64,000 bases of DNA from Yinghuangia sp035454725 (lineage in GTDB: Bacteria > Actinomycetota > Actinomycetes > Streptomycetales > Streptomycetaceae). The DNA lies in assembly GCF_051388935.1 (NCBI RefSeq), contig NZ_JBPKBI010000001.1:1054001-1118000 (forward strand). The letters run 5' to 3'. This document shows positions 51,517 through 60,081 of the stretch, one piece after another. A model generated the notes under the pieces. It ran no database searches and was not told the origin of the DNA. It worked only from the letters and a program-made list of their open reading frames with translations. Every line of letters begins with the position of its first letter. The first letter of the stretch is position 1. The position numbers were made by a program, and so were the translations under genes.

Positions 51517-52446
51517 TCACACAATCACACGCAGTGCCCGGGGGACGCCCCGGAACGCGACGGTGAGATGTTCCCCCAGATGGTCGCCGTCCACCTGGAG
51601 CGACACGGGCTCGTCAGCCGTCAGTGTGAACGCCGCGCAGTCGTGCAGCGACACCACGTGACGTCCGTTCGGTGCCTTCCCCGAGGGGTCAAGCATGCGG
51701 CTGAGGTGTCGCAGCGTGGGCAATGTGGACATTTTGGTCAGCCCGAAAAGGTCCAGTGCGGTGTCGAACGAGGCGTCCGGACACGCATGGACCGGGCGGC
51801 TGCCCAGATACGTCCAAGGATTTGTGTTCTGGACTATGCCGAGGCATAGCCCCTCCACCGGTTCCTGACCCGGTACCTCCAGTGTGAGGGCACCCGACCG
51901 CCTCGTGCCACCGCTTCGGTAAAACCGGTGCAGCGCGGACCGCACATAAAGGCCCGGTGTCGACTTGTGCCCCTGCGCGCGGCGGTCCTCGACCCGCGCG
52001 ATGACGTCGGCGTCGAAACCGAAACCGGCGCAGAACAAGAACCAGCGGTGGTCGGCCATCCCGAGCCCGATCCGGCGCTCGCGGCCGCCGCGCAGCGCGT
52101 CCAGGAGGACACCGGTCGCCTCGACGGGGTCGTTCGGCATACCCAGCGAGCGGGCGAAGACATTCGTGCTGCCGCCGGGGACCACGGCCACGGCCGGCAG
52201 ATCGGGCGACGGACCGTCGGCGAGTATGCCGTTCGCAACCTCGTTGACCGTGCCGTCGCCGCCCAGCGCGATGACGACGTCGACGTTCTCCATCGCCGCG
52301 GCCCGCGCGAGTTCGACGGCGTGGCCCCGGTGGGTGGTGGTGGCGACATCGAGCTTGAGGTCACTGGCCAATGCGCGCGTGAGAACGTCCCGGGTCCGTT
52401 CGCTGGTGGTCGTCGCCTTGGGATTCACGACGAGGAGGGCGCGCAT
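51517..52446 (-). CDS. Diacylglycerol/lipid kinase (YegS type)
   Basis: A 309-residue DAGK-catalytic-domain protein with LLVVNPKATTTS at the N-terminus, the nucleotide loop VIALGGDGTVNEVANG near residue 60, and PGGSTNVFARSLGMP. It phosphorylates a lipid such as diacylglycerol or undecaprenol at the inner membrane face. ATG 52446 has TACCCT 7 nt upstream (minus-strand sense). It is transcribed toward wblE and could in principle read into it. Confidence 0.87.
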   Translation of the reverse strand: MRALLVVNPKATTTSERTRDVLTRALASDLKLDVATTTHRGHAVELARAAAMENVDVVIALGGDGTVNEVANGILADGPSPDLPAVAVVPGGSTNVFARSLGMPNDPVEATGVLLDALRGGRERRIGLGMADHRWFLFCAGFGFDADVIARVEDRRAQGHKSTPGLYVRSALHRFYRSGGTRRSGALTLEVPGQEPVEGLCLGIVQNTNPWTYLGSRPVHACPDASFDTALDLFGLTKMSTLPTLRHLSRMLDPSGKAPNGRHVVSLHDCAAFTLTADEPVSLQVDGDHLGEHLTVAFRGVPRALRVIV

Positions 52447-52887
52447 GTACGCCAGGGTAGTCGCGCTCCGTCGGCGAGCGTCCTCAAGTCCCCGGCCCCG
52501 GCAACCGCCGGGATGCCGACCGGAGCGGCGGGCACCTCGCACGGATCTGCCGGCGGGCCGTTGTCCGGAAGCCCCGCTGACCGCTCCTTGCCCGTTGGTC
52601 CTCCCGCCCGCTGCATCGATCTCGATTTGCGTCGGCTGCACGGCCGCGACGGGCCCGCTGCCCCGGCCGCCTCAGGATGTCGGTGCCGTCGGTTTCCCGG
52701 CCGGGACGCCTCGGAGCCACGGGCCACGGGCGCGAACGAAGGTGCGGCGATGTCGAGCCGCGCACCTCCGGCCGTGCCTGCGGAGGAGAGGTGTTCGTGG
52801 GGGTGCGGTGGCGGGCCGTCGCGAGCGGCGTTTGCCGAACCCGGGGCTTGTTCCTTTGTGCCGTCGTCGCCGGTCTACTCTCGTGGG
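52447..52887. other. Divergent intergenic region
   Basis: 441 bp without a convincing ORF; the frames in it lack codon bias. It should carry two promoters with TACCCT (minus, 52454-52459) and TACTCT (plus, 52876-52881). Confidence 0.4.
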
Positions 52888-53343
52888 GTGATGACTGACG
52901 CCGTTCCCGCACCCTCGGCCTTCGGGGCGCTCCGCTCCCTGCCCGTGAGTTTTCGGATCGCGACCGGCTTTGTCGCGGTGGAGACTGCCGTGGGTCTCGG
53001 TTTCTCCCTTTACATCCTCGGTGCGAGTGTTTTCGGTGATCCGTCCGATGAGGGCAAGGGCATCAGCGAAGGCATCTACCTGCTGCTCCTCGGACTCGGC
53101 ATGCTCGCCACCACGGTCGGACTCGTGCGTGGCCGGCGTTGGAGCCGGTCGCCGGCGATCACGATCAACCTCGTCGTGCTCGGGATCGGTTACTGGATGA
53201 TCAGCGGCAGCGGCCGTTGGGCATTCGGAATCCTCATCCTGGCCGTCGGCCTCGCGTCGATCGTCATCCTCGGGCGGCCGAGCCTCTATCAGGCCCTCGA
53301 AAAACTGCACGAAGAACGCGTCGCGCGCGAGCGCGGCGAGTGA
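52888..53343 (+). CDS. Small four-helix membrane protein
   Basis: A protein of about 151 residues with four hydrophobic helices: FRIATGFVAVETAVGLGFSLYI, YLLLLGLGMLATTVGLV, ITINLVVLGIGYWMI and FGILILAVGLASIVI, then a charged tail. No family assignment. The GTG at 52888 has TACTCT 6 nt upstream and no ribosome-binding site, suggesting a leaderless start; ATG 52891 is the next codon. Just past the stop, GGCGAGTGAGACGGC is duplicated. Confidence 0.72.
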   Translation: MMTDAVPAPSAFGALRSLPVSFRIATGFVAVETAVGLGFSLYILGASVFGDPSDEGKGISEGIYLLLLGLGMLATTVGLVRGRRWSRSPAITINLVVLGIGYWMISGSGRWAFGILILAVGLASIVILGRPSLYQALEKLHEERVARERGE

Positions 53344-53391
53344 GACGGCGGCGAGTGAGACGGCACCGAGCGAAACCGGCCGGTCACTGAT

Positions 53392-53469
53392 CGGCACTGG
53401 CCGCACTGGTCCGCACTGGTCCGCGCTGGTCCGACTGGTTCAGGCTGGTTCGGACTGGTCGGCACTGCT
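53392..53469. repeat. Degenerate tandem repeat (GCACTGGTCC unit)
   Basis: A 78-bp run of 10-11-bp units (GCACTGGTCC, GCGCTGGTCC, GACTGGTTC and similar) follows the membrane protein and precedes a poly-G run and gap. It is not part of a recognisable gene. Confidence 0.75.
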
Positions 53470-53511
53470 CGTCGTGGCAGCGATGACAGCACGTCGAGGG
53501 GGGGGGGGGTG

Positions 53512-53673
53512 NNNNNNNNNNNNNNNNNNNNNNNNNNNNNNNNNNNNNNNNNNNNNNNNNNNNNNNNNNNNNNNNNNNNNNNNNNNNNNNNNNNNNNNNN
53601 NNNNNNNNNNNNNNNNNNNNNNNNNNNNNNNNNNNNNNNNNNNNNNNNNNNNNNNNNNNNNNNNNNNNNNNNN
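53512..53673. other. Assembly gap (162 N) after poly-G
   Basis: A run of ten or so G (with one T) precedes 162 N. The sigma factor gene stops only 7 bp beyond the gap. Confidence 0.9.
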
Positions 53674-53679
53674 CCGGCG

Positions 53680-54698
53680 TCACTCCTCGACCAGCAGCCG
53701 TTCGCGAAGCTGCGCGAGAGTGCGGGCGAGCAGCCGCGAGACGTGCATCTGCGAGATGCCGACCTCCTGGGCGATCTGCGACTGCGTCATGTTGCCGAAG
53801 AAGCGCAGCAGCAGGATGCGCTTTTCGCGCGGCGGCAGTTGCTCCAGCAGCGGCTTGAGCGACTCGCGGTACTCGACGCCCTCAAGTGCCTCGTCCTCCG
53901 ACCCGAGCGTGTCCGCGACCGCGGGCGACTCGTCGTCGGTGTCCGGCACGTCCAGGGACAGCGTGCTGTACGCGTTCGCCGACTCCAGGCCCTCCAGGAC
54001 CTCTTCCTCGGAGATGTTCAACTGCGCCGCGAGCTCGCCGACCGTCGGAGACCGTCCGTTGCGCTGGGACAGCTCCGCAGTCGCGGCCGTGAGCGAAAGC
54101 CGCAGCTCCTGGAGCCGCCGCGGCACCCGGACCGCCCAGCCCTTGTCGCGGAAGTGGCGCTTGATCTCGCCGACGATGGTCGGGGTGGCGTACGTCGAGA
54201 ACTCGACGCCGCGCTCCGGATCGAACCGGTCGACGGACTTGATCAGGCCGATGGTCGCGACCTGGATCAGGTCGTCCAGCGGCTCACCGCGGTTGCGGAA
54301 GCGCCGGGCGAGGTGTTCGACCAGCGGAAGGTGCATCTCCACCAGCCGGTCGCGGATCACCCGGCGTGCGGGATCGTCCTTCTCCAGCCGGCCCAGGTCC
54401 GCGAACAGGCCTTTGGCGACCTCGCGGTCGTGGTGCGAGTGGCCGGAGCCCGGTCGGCNNNNNNNNNNNNNNNNNNNNNNNNNNNNNNNNNNNNNNNNNN
54501 NNNNNNNNNNNNNNNNNNNNNNNNNNNNNNNNNNNNNNNNNNNNNNNNNNNNNNNNNNNNNNNNNNNNNNNNNNNNNNNNNNNNNNNNNNNNNNNNNNNN
54601 NNNNNCACCCCCACGGTCTCCGGCACATCGGGTGCATCGGGTGCGTCGTCGTGCGACGTGGTGGTCTCGTCCGCCGTCACGCTCGTGTCACTGGCCAT
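53680..54698 (-). CDS. sigH: SigB/SigF-type stress sigma factor, SigH-like (split by gap)
   Basis: A group III sigma factor (SigF/SigB/SigH family). The sequenced C-terminal part has region 2 (GEPLDDLIQVATIGLIKSVD), region 3 (FSTYATPTIVGEIKRHFRD) and region 4 (MTQSQIAQEVGISQMHVSRLL). An N run (54459-54605) interrupts the N-terminal region; on the far side MASDTSVTADE at 54698 looks like the start. If the N count were exact the two parts would be out of frame, so the gap length is an estimate. It follows an anti-sigma gene, the sigH-prsH/ushX order of S. coelicolor. Confidence 0.82.
54459..54605. other. Assembly gap (147 N) inside sigma factor gene
   Basis: 147 N between two parts of the sigma gene. 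The true length is unknown. Confidence 0.9.
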
Positions 54699-54766
54699 GT
54701 CCTCGGCCTCCCGGGGCCCGTCCTCCGGGGGTTCTCCGCCCCGGTGGTCGCTCGCGTGCTCGGTGC

Positions 54767-55198
54767 TCACGGTGCCCCCGGCCCGCCACCGCGCTTCTTG
54801 TGGAGGCTGATGCTCACGACGTCGTTCTCGTCCGCGGTCGCGTCGACCTCGCCGGCGAGAGCGGACAAGACGGTCCACGCGAACGTGTCGCGCGCGGGGG
54901 TGTGTCCGTCCGTCGTCGGCGCGGACACCGTGATCTCCAAGGCGTCGCCCACCAAGTGGAAGACGCACGACAGGACGCTGCCGGGAACAGCCTGCCCGAG
55001 CAGCATCGCGCACGCCTCGTCGACGGCGATGCGGAGATCTTCGATCTCGTCCAGGGTGAAGTCGAGCCGGGCCGCGAGGCCGGCCGTCGCGGTGCGAAGA
55101 ACCGAGAGGTACGCCCCTGCGGCGGGCAGCCGGACCTCGACGAAGTCCTGCTGGCCGGCGCCGGTTTCGTCCGCCGTGTGTGCGGATCGCTGGGACAC
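54767..55198 (-). CDS. RsbW-like anti-sigma factor (PrsH/UshX type)
   Basis: A 143-residue HATPase-fold anti-sigma factor. LDEIEDLRIAVDEACAMLL carries the N-box-like glutamate/asparagine region and the C-terminal DENDVVSISLHKKR strand is the end of the fold. The ATP lid is reduced, as in the streptomycete SigH regulators. GTG 55198 follows GGAGGT. The gene directly precedes the sigma factor, so it should hold it inactive until osmotic or other stress; that is inferred from the family. Confidence 0.85.
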   Translation of the reverse strand: MSQRSAHTADETGAGQQDFVEVRLPAAGAYLSVLRTATAGLAARLDFTLDEIEDLRIAVDEACAMLLGQAVPGSVLSCVFHLVGDALEITVSAPTTDGHTPARDTFAWTVLSALAGEVDATADENDVVSISLHKKRGGGPGAP

Positions 55199-55794
55199 CC
55201 TCACCTCCAAGGTGCTGCGTAGGTGGCCACGCTGTGACCACGACCGATGACGGGGACCTGGTTGACGCTATCGCGCGGACCCCCGACCCGTCTCCGCCAC
55301 CACTTCTCCTGGGAGAACAGTCGAGCTCTCCCTTGGCATCCCGCCCCGACCCGCAGGCTCGCCCCGACCTCGCAGGCCGGCCTGCGCATCGCCTACGCGC
55401 ACGACAGCACATCACCGCATGTGAATTGGCGCGTACGCAGTGTACCCGGTTTGTACTTGACCGCACGGCGACAGACCCAAACGGGGGAATTTCCCCCCAC
55501 GAGGGAACGCATGTTCGGGCCGCCGTGTCAAGCGACTGCCGGGCGGGAGGCCCGCGGAGGCAGGGGGCGGGTTGGCCGGTTGCCCGAAACGACGCCCGGT
55601 CCGCGGGGNNNNNNNNNNNNNNNNNNNNNNNNNNNNNNNNNNNNNNNNNNNNNNNNNNNNNNNNNNNNNNNNNNNNNNNNNNNNNNNNNNNNNNNNNNNN
55701 NNNNNNNNNNNNNNNNNNNNNNNNNNNNGCCCCGGGCGGAGCCCCGCGGACCGGGCGTGCTGCCGTGCGCGTACCGCTGCGGCCCGGTGTCGGG
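55199..55794. other. Intergenic region with assembly gap (120 N, 55609-55728)
   Basis: The sequenced portion lacks a credible gene. CCGCGGGG before and GCCCCGGG after the N run are complementary, so a strong GC hairpin probably caused the gap. The promoter of the anti-sigma/sigma pair should be within 55199-55450, and the terminator of sodN near 55740-55794. Confidence 0.6.
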
Positions 55795-56199
55795 TCAGGC
55801 GGCCTTCTTGGTCTCCCAGAAGATGGCGTCGATCTGGGCGATCAGGTCGAGCAGGGTCTGGCCGGTGGCCGGGTCGTTCGAACCCTTGGTGCCGCCCGCG
55901 CCCGCCGCCTTGATGGCGTCGTTGAACAGGGTGTGCAGGTTCGGGTACTTCTCGAAGTGCGGGGCCTTGAAGTAGTCGCTCCACAGCACCGACAGGTGGT
56001 GCTTGACCAGCTCGGAGCGCTGCTCCTTGATCTCGATCGCCCGGGCGCGGAACGCCGGGTCCTCGTTGGCCTGGTACTTCTCCTGGATCGCCTTGACCGA
56101 CTCGGCCTCGATGCGGGCCTGCGCCGGGTCGTACACGCCGCAGGGGAGGTCGCAGTGCGCCTCGGCGGTCACGGTACGCGCGAACAGACGAGCGAACAT
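55795..56199 (-). CDS. sodN: Nickel superoxide dismutase SodN
   Basis: A 134-residue precursor of Ni-SOD, which converts superoxide to peroxide and oxygen. The mature enzyme begins at His15 (HCDLPCG): His1, Cys2 and Cys6 form the nickel hook. The 14-residue leader MFARLFARTVTAEA is removed by SodX. The rest (YDPAQARIEAESVKAIQEKYQ, LVKHHLSVLWSDYFKAPHFE) is the four-helix bundle. AAAGGA precedes ATG 56199. Divergent from sodX. Confidence 0.96.
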   Translation of the reverse strand: MFARLFARTVTAEAHCDLPCGVYDPAQARIEAESVKAIQEKYQANEDPAFRARAIEIKEQRSELVKHHLSVLWSDYFKAPHFEKYPNLHTLFNDAIKAAGAGGTKGSNDPATGQTLLDLIAQIDAIFWETKKAA

Positions 56200-56343
56200 G
56201 AGGGTCCTTTCTGTGATCGTCTTCCCACGGGGGACACTACTCCCGGGACCGCCGGTTTTCCCGGCCACCCCGGTTGCGTGGACGGAGTGTTCGGCGATCC
56301 GGCGGGCGCCGCACCGGGGGGTCGAAGGGGACGGAGAGGTGCA

Positions 56344-56721
56344 TTGGCGGACATCCGGGACGCGCGCCGCCATCGGCTTCCCTGGGGCCTGGCCGAAGTC
56401 CGCGGGGGGTCGATGCTGCCCAACCTCGCCGACGGCGACAGGGTCCTGGTGCGCTACGGGGCGCGCGTCCGCCCGGGCGACGTCGTCCTGGCGCTGCGGC
56501 CGGACCGGCCCGGCGTCGGCATGGTCAAGCGCGCGGTGGAACACGTGGGCGGGGCTTGGCGGTTGCTCGGCGACAATCCGTACCGCAGCACCGACAGCCG
56601 GGAGTTCGGGTTGGTCCCGGACGCGCTGGTCCTGGGCAGGGTGCTCGCGGCGCGCGCGCCCGGCGCGCGGTCGTGGCTGCGGTGGCGCCGGGTGGGGGAC
56701 GAGAATCCGTTCGAGAACTGA
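56344..56721 (+). CDS. sodX: Nickel-SOD maturation protease SodX
   Basis: A 125-residue signal-peptidase-like (S24/S26 fold) protease that trims the SodN leader. The Ser-Lys dyad is Ser23 in GGSMLPNLADGDRVLV and Lys62 in GMVKRAV; GDNPYRSTDSREFG is the conserved box near the end. TTG 56344 is favoured by GAGAGG 4 nt upstream; GTG 56287 is possible. It is divergent from sodN with 144 bp between. Confidence 0.88.
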   Translation: MADIRDARRHRLPWGLAEVRGGSMLPNLADGDRVLVRYGARVRPGDVVLALRPDRPGVGMVKRAVEHVGGAWRLLGDNPYRSTDSREFGLVPDALVLGRVLAARAPGARSWLRWRRVGDENPFEN

Positions 56722-56754
56722 GGGCGCGTCAGGGCGTGCGCCGGGCGTACGGTC

Positions 56755-57306
56755 TCAGCCGCTCGCGCGGGCCTTGCGCCGGGCGCGATATTGCGCCACG
56801 TTCGCACGGGTCGAACACCGGTCCGAGCAGTAACGCCGCGACCTGTTCGCGGACGCGTCCACGAAGACGTTGCGGCACGGCGACGCCTCGCACACGCCCA
56901 AACGGTCGACACCGAGCGACGTCATCTGCACCGCGAGCCCCATCCCGGCCACCGCCGCGTACGACTCCGCCGCGCCCGACTGCTCGTCGGACAGGTGGAT
57001 GTGCCACGGCTTGCCGTCGTGGCCGGTCACGCGCGGATGCACCGGATATTCGGCGAGCAGCCCGTTGAGCGTCGCGACGGCGTCCGCGGGCCGTCCCTCG
57101 ACGGCGTCGGTGAAGACCGCACGCAAGCGGGCGCGCACGGCGCGCAGGCGGGGCACATCCGACTCGGTCACGCGCGAGGGCGGGCGGCCGACGGAGTGGA
57201 GCAGCCGCGCGATGTCGGCGGTCGTCCGCAACTCGTCGGTGCCGCGGCCGGGGGCTTCGGTGTTGACCAGCCGGACCGCGTGGTCGGCGTACGCGGCGAG
57301 TTCCAC
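56755..57306 (-). CDS. CGNR zinc-finger / ABATE-domain protein
   Basis: A 183-residue protein with an N-terminal ABATE domain (YADHAVRLVNTEAPG) and a C-terminal zinc finger: CEASPCRNVFVDASANRSRR then YCSDRCSTRANVAQYR, where the family's CGNR is CSTR here. Members are probable DNA-binding regulators of stress genes, function unproven. The GTG start at 57306 begins VELAAYADH-like. Converges with sodX with 33 bp between stops. Confidence 0.85.
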   Translation of the reverse strand: MELAAYADHAVRLVNTEAPGRGTDELRTTADIARLLHSVGRPPSRVTESDVPRLRAVRARLRAVFTDAVEGRPADAVATLNGLLAEYPVHPRVTGHDGKPWHIHLSDEQSGAAESYAAVAGMGLAVQMTSLGVDRLGVCEASPCRNVFVDASANRSRRYCSDRCSTRANVAQYRARRKARASG

Positions 57307-57737
57307 GACGGTCCGCCTTCCGGGTGATCGGGCGCTCGGATACCCGCCTCCGGCGGTCTCGGCGCGCCGGTCGCCTGCCGGGATCTGGCGTTGTCGCCGG
57401 ACTTCCGGGCGATTCTGTGGCGGTGGTTACAGCCACCCTACTGTCCGTGGCACTAGCTTTGGCGGGCACGGGCGGAGCACGGACACCCACGGCAATCCAC
57501 GGCTCGCGGGTGGCGCCGCCCCGACGGACCGCCGTTCGGGGGTTGTGGAAAGCTGGTTTCACGGGTGACCCCCGTACCCTCGTCGGATCGCGAGCGCGGA
57601 CAGCAGCGCCGGCGCCTGCGAGGCAGGCAGCATCCAGCGGTGCTTTGTGTGCACCACCCCAGGACCGAACCCCTGTGGTGGTGGACGTCGCAATTGGAGC
57701 TGCACCACTTAATTACTGCATTGACAAAGGGGTCACT
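57307..57737. other. Divergent intergenic region with palindrome
   Basis: 431 bp. GGTGG-N6-CCACC (57422-57437) is immediately followed by TACTGT (57439-57444), an operator/-10-like arrangement, nearly 300 bp upstream of the malic enzyme start. An AT-richer block lies at about 57690-57730. No coding frame is convincing. Confidence 0.45.
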
Positions 57738-58931
57738 GTGGCAGCGGAGATCATCCCCACGGAGAGCACCACGCCGGACGACGTCGATCCGGCATTCGCC
57801 CTGCACCGGGGCGGCAAATTGGAGATCCGCTCGACGGTCCCGGTCCGGGACAAGGACGACTTGTCACTGGCCTACACGCCGGGTGTCGCCCGGGTGTGCA
57901 CCGCGATCGCCGAGAACGCCGACCTGGTGAACGACTACACCTGGGTCTCCAACACAGTGGCGGTCGTCACCGACGGCACCGCCGTGCTCGGTCTGGGTGA
58001 CATCGGCCCCAAGGCGTCCCTCCCGGTCATGGAGGGCAAGGCGCTGCTGTTCAAGCAGTTCGGCGGTGTGGACGCGGTCCCGATCGCGCTGGACTGCACG
58101 GACGTCGACGAGATCGTGGAAACCGTCGCGCGTCTCGCGCCGTCGTTCGGCGGCGTCAACCTTGAGGACATCTCGGCCCCGCGCTGCTTCGAGGTCGAGC
58201 GCAAGCTCCAGGAGCGCCTCGACATCCCCGTCTTCCACGACGACCAGCACGGCACCGCGATCGTCGCCCTCGCCGCCCTGCGCAACGCCGCCACGGTGAC
58301 CGGGCGCGAGCTGAAGGACCTGCGCGCGGTCATCTCGGGCGCGGGCGCTGCCGGTATCGCGATCGCGAAGATCCTGCTGGAGGCCGGGATCGGCGACCTG
58401 TGCGTGGTCGACTCGCGCGGCATCGTGCACGAGGGCCGCGACGACCTGACGCCGGTCAAGCGCCTGATCGCCGAGCTGACCAACAAGGCGGGGCTCAAGG
58501 GCCCGATCGAGGAGGCACTGCGCGGCGCGGACGTGTTCCTCGGCGTCTCGGCCGGCAAGGTCCCCGAGGAGGTCGTCGCGACGATGGCGCCGAACGCGAT
58601 CATCTTCGCGATGGCGAACCCGGACCCGGAGATCATGCCGGAGGTCGCGCTCAAGTACGCCGCGGTCGTGGCGACCGGCCGCAGCGACTACCCCAACCAG
58701 ATCAACAACGTCCTGGCGTTCCCCGGCGTGTTCGCGGGCGCGCTGTCGGTCCGCGCGTCGCGGATCACCGAGGGCATGAAGGTCGCCGCGGCGGAGGCGC
58801 TCGCAGCCGTCGTCGCCGACGAACTGTCGCCTGACAAGATCATCCCGAGCCCGTTCGACGAGCGGGTGGCCCCGGCCGTGACCCTCGCGGTCGCCGAGGC
58901 GGCCCGGCGCGACGGTGTGGCCCGGCGCTGA
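57738..58931 (+). CDS. NAD(P)-dependent malic enzyme
   Basis: Malic enzyme oxidatively decarboxylates malate to pyruvate. The 397-residue short form (no phosphotransacetylase domain) has SLAYTPGVARVC (Tyr and substrate loop), GDIGPKASLPVMEGKALLFK, FHDDQHGTAIV (metal-binding Asp) and the Rossmann motif ISGAGAAGIAIAKIL, then MANPDPEI. GTG 57738 follows AAAGGGG. Cofactor preference cannot be read with certainty. A terminator follows. Confidence 0.93.
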   Translation: MAAEIIPTESTTPDDVDPAFALHRGGKLEIRSTVPVRDKDDLSLAYTPGVARVCTAIAENADLVNDYTWVSNTVAVVTDGTAVLGLGDIGPKASLPVMEGKALLFKQFGGVDAVPIALDCTDVDEIVETVARLAPSFGGVNLEDISAPRCFEVERKLQERLDIPVFHDDQHGTAIVALAALRNAATVTGRELKDLRAVISGAGAAGIAIAKILLEAGIGDLCVVDSRGIVHEGRDDLTPVKRLIAELTNKAGLKGPIEEALRGADVFLGVSAGKVPEEVVATMAPNAIIFAMANPDPEIMPEVALKYAAVVATGRSDYPNQINNVLAFPGVFAGALSVRASRITEGMKVAAAEALAAVVADELSPDKIIPSPFDERVAPAVTLAVAEAARRDGVARR

Positions 58932-58953
58932 TTTCCTTGTGCGGTCGGAACGT

Positions 58954-58995
58954 GGTTTCCGGGGCGGAGCGGGAAACGAGCCGGCCCCGGAAACC
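58954..58995 (+). terminator. Terminator of malic enzyme gene
   Basis: A perfect 12-bp stem (58954-58965 with 58984-58995) with an 18-nt loop, 22 bp past the stop. Confidence 0.75.
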
Positions 58996-59042
58996 CCGCT
59001 CCGACCTCGGACCCGCCCGCACGTCTCGATAAGGTCGCAGCC

Positions 59043-60005
59043 ATGTTCGCCGTGAGTGCCGTACGCATCAGCCCTGACGATCCGCTGTCCGGTCTTGAGT
59101 CCGGGGAACGTCCGGACCCCGGCAGCGAGTCGCCGCTGCCGTCCGGGTGGACGACCGTCACGGTCAAGGCCGCGTCGCTGAACCACCACGACCTGTGGAC
59201 CCTCAAGGGCGTCGGCATCACCGAAAATGAACTGCCGATGGTGCTGGGCTGCGACGGCGCCGGAATCGACGAGGACGGCAACGAGGTCGTTCTCCACTCG
59301 GTGATCGGCGGCCTCGGCACCGACGAGCCGCGTTCGATCCTCACCGAGAAGTACGACGGCACGTTCGCCGAAAAGGTCGCCGTGCCGCGCTGGAACCTGC
59401 TGCCCAAGCCGAAGGAGCTGTCCTTCGAGGAAGCCGCGTGCCTGCCCACGGCGTGGCTGACGGCGTACCGCATGCTGTTCACGAACTCCGGGGTGCGTCC
59501 CGGCGGAACGGTGCTCGTGCAGGGCGCGGGCGGCGGCGTCGCGACCGCGCTCGTGGCGCTCGGCAAGGCGGCCGGTTTCCGCATGTGGGTCACCAGCCGC
59601 GACGAGGCGAAGGGGGCCCGGGCCGTCGAGCTCGGCGCCGACCGGGCGTTCGCGTCCGGCGAGCGGCTGCCGGAGCGCGTCGACGCGGTCATGGAGACGG
59701 TCGGGGCCGCGACGTGGAGCCATTCGGTGCGCAGCCTCAAGCCGGGCGGCACGGTCGTGATCTCCGGGGCGACGAGTGGCCCGAATCCCTCGTCGGCGGA
59801 GCTGACCCGCATCTTCTTCCAGGAGATGCGCGTCGTCGGTTCGACGATGGGTGACCGGGACGAACTGGCCGGTCTGCTGAGCCTGTGTGCGAACAGCGGT
59901 GTGCGTCCGGCGATCGACACCGTGCTGCCGCTGGACCGCGCCCGCGAGGGCTTCGCGCGCATGGCCGAGGGCGAACTGTTCGGAAAGGTCGTCTTCACGG
60001 TCTGA
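59043..60005 (+). CDS. Zinc-binding dehydrogenase / quinone oxidoreductase-like (MDR)
   Basis: A 320-residue medium-chain dehydrogenase. The N-terminal GroES-like domain has AASLNHHDLWTLKG and VLGCDGAGI; the Rossmann domain has VLVQGAGGGVATALVALGKAAG. The catalytic zinc ligands of alcohol dehydrogenases (Cys-His pattern) are not complete, so it is of the quinone-oxidoreductase (zeta-crystallin) kind. TAAGGT at 59030-59035 sits 7 nt before the ATG with no ribosome-binding site. Confidence 0.87.
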   Translation: MFAVSAVRISPDDPLSGLESGERPDPGSESPLPSGWTTVTVKAASLNHHDLWTLKGVGITENELPMVLGCDGAGIDEDGNEVVLHSVIGGLGTDEPRSILTEKYDGTFAEKVAVPRWNLLPKPKELSFEEAACLPTAWLTAYRMLFTNSGVRPGGTVLVQGAGGGVATALVALGKAAGFRMWVTSRDEAKGARAVELGADRAFASGERLPERVDAVMETVGAATWSHSVRSLKPGGTVVISGATSGPNPSSAELTRIFFQEMRVVGSTMGDRDELAGLLSLCANSGVRPAIDTVLPLDRAREGFARMAEGELFGKVVFTV

Positions 60006-60081
60006 CCCGCGACGTACGGGCGCGCCGGCCGGGCGGGAGCACGCTCTACGCTTAGCCCGGACTCGTACGGAAGGACTGTGC

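Noticed and set aside
57721..57726. TTGACA as a -35 element for malic enzyme
   Set aside because: It lies 12 bp before the start codon and overlaps the ribosome-binding region, too close for that gene.
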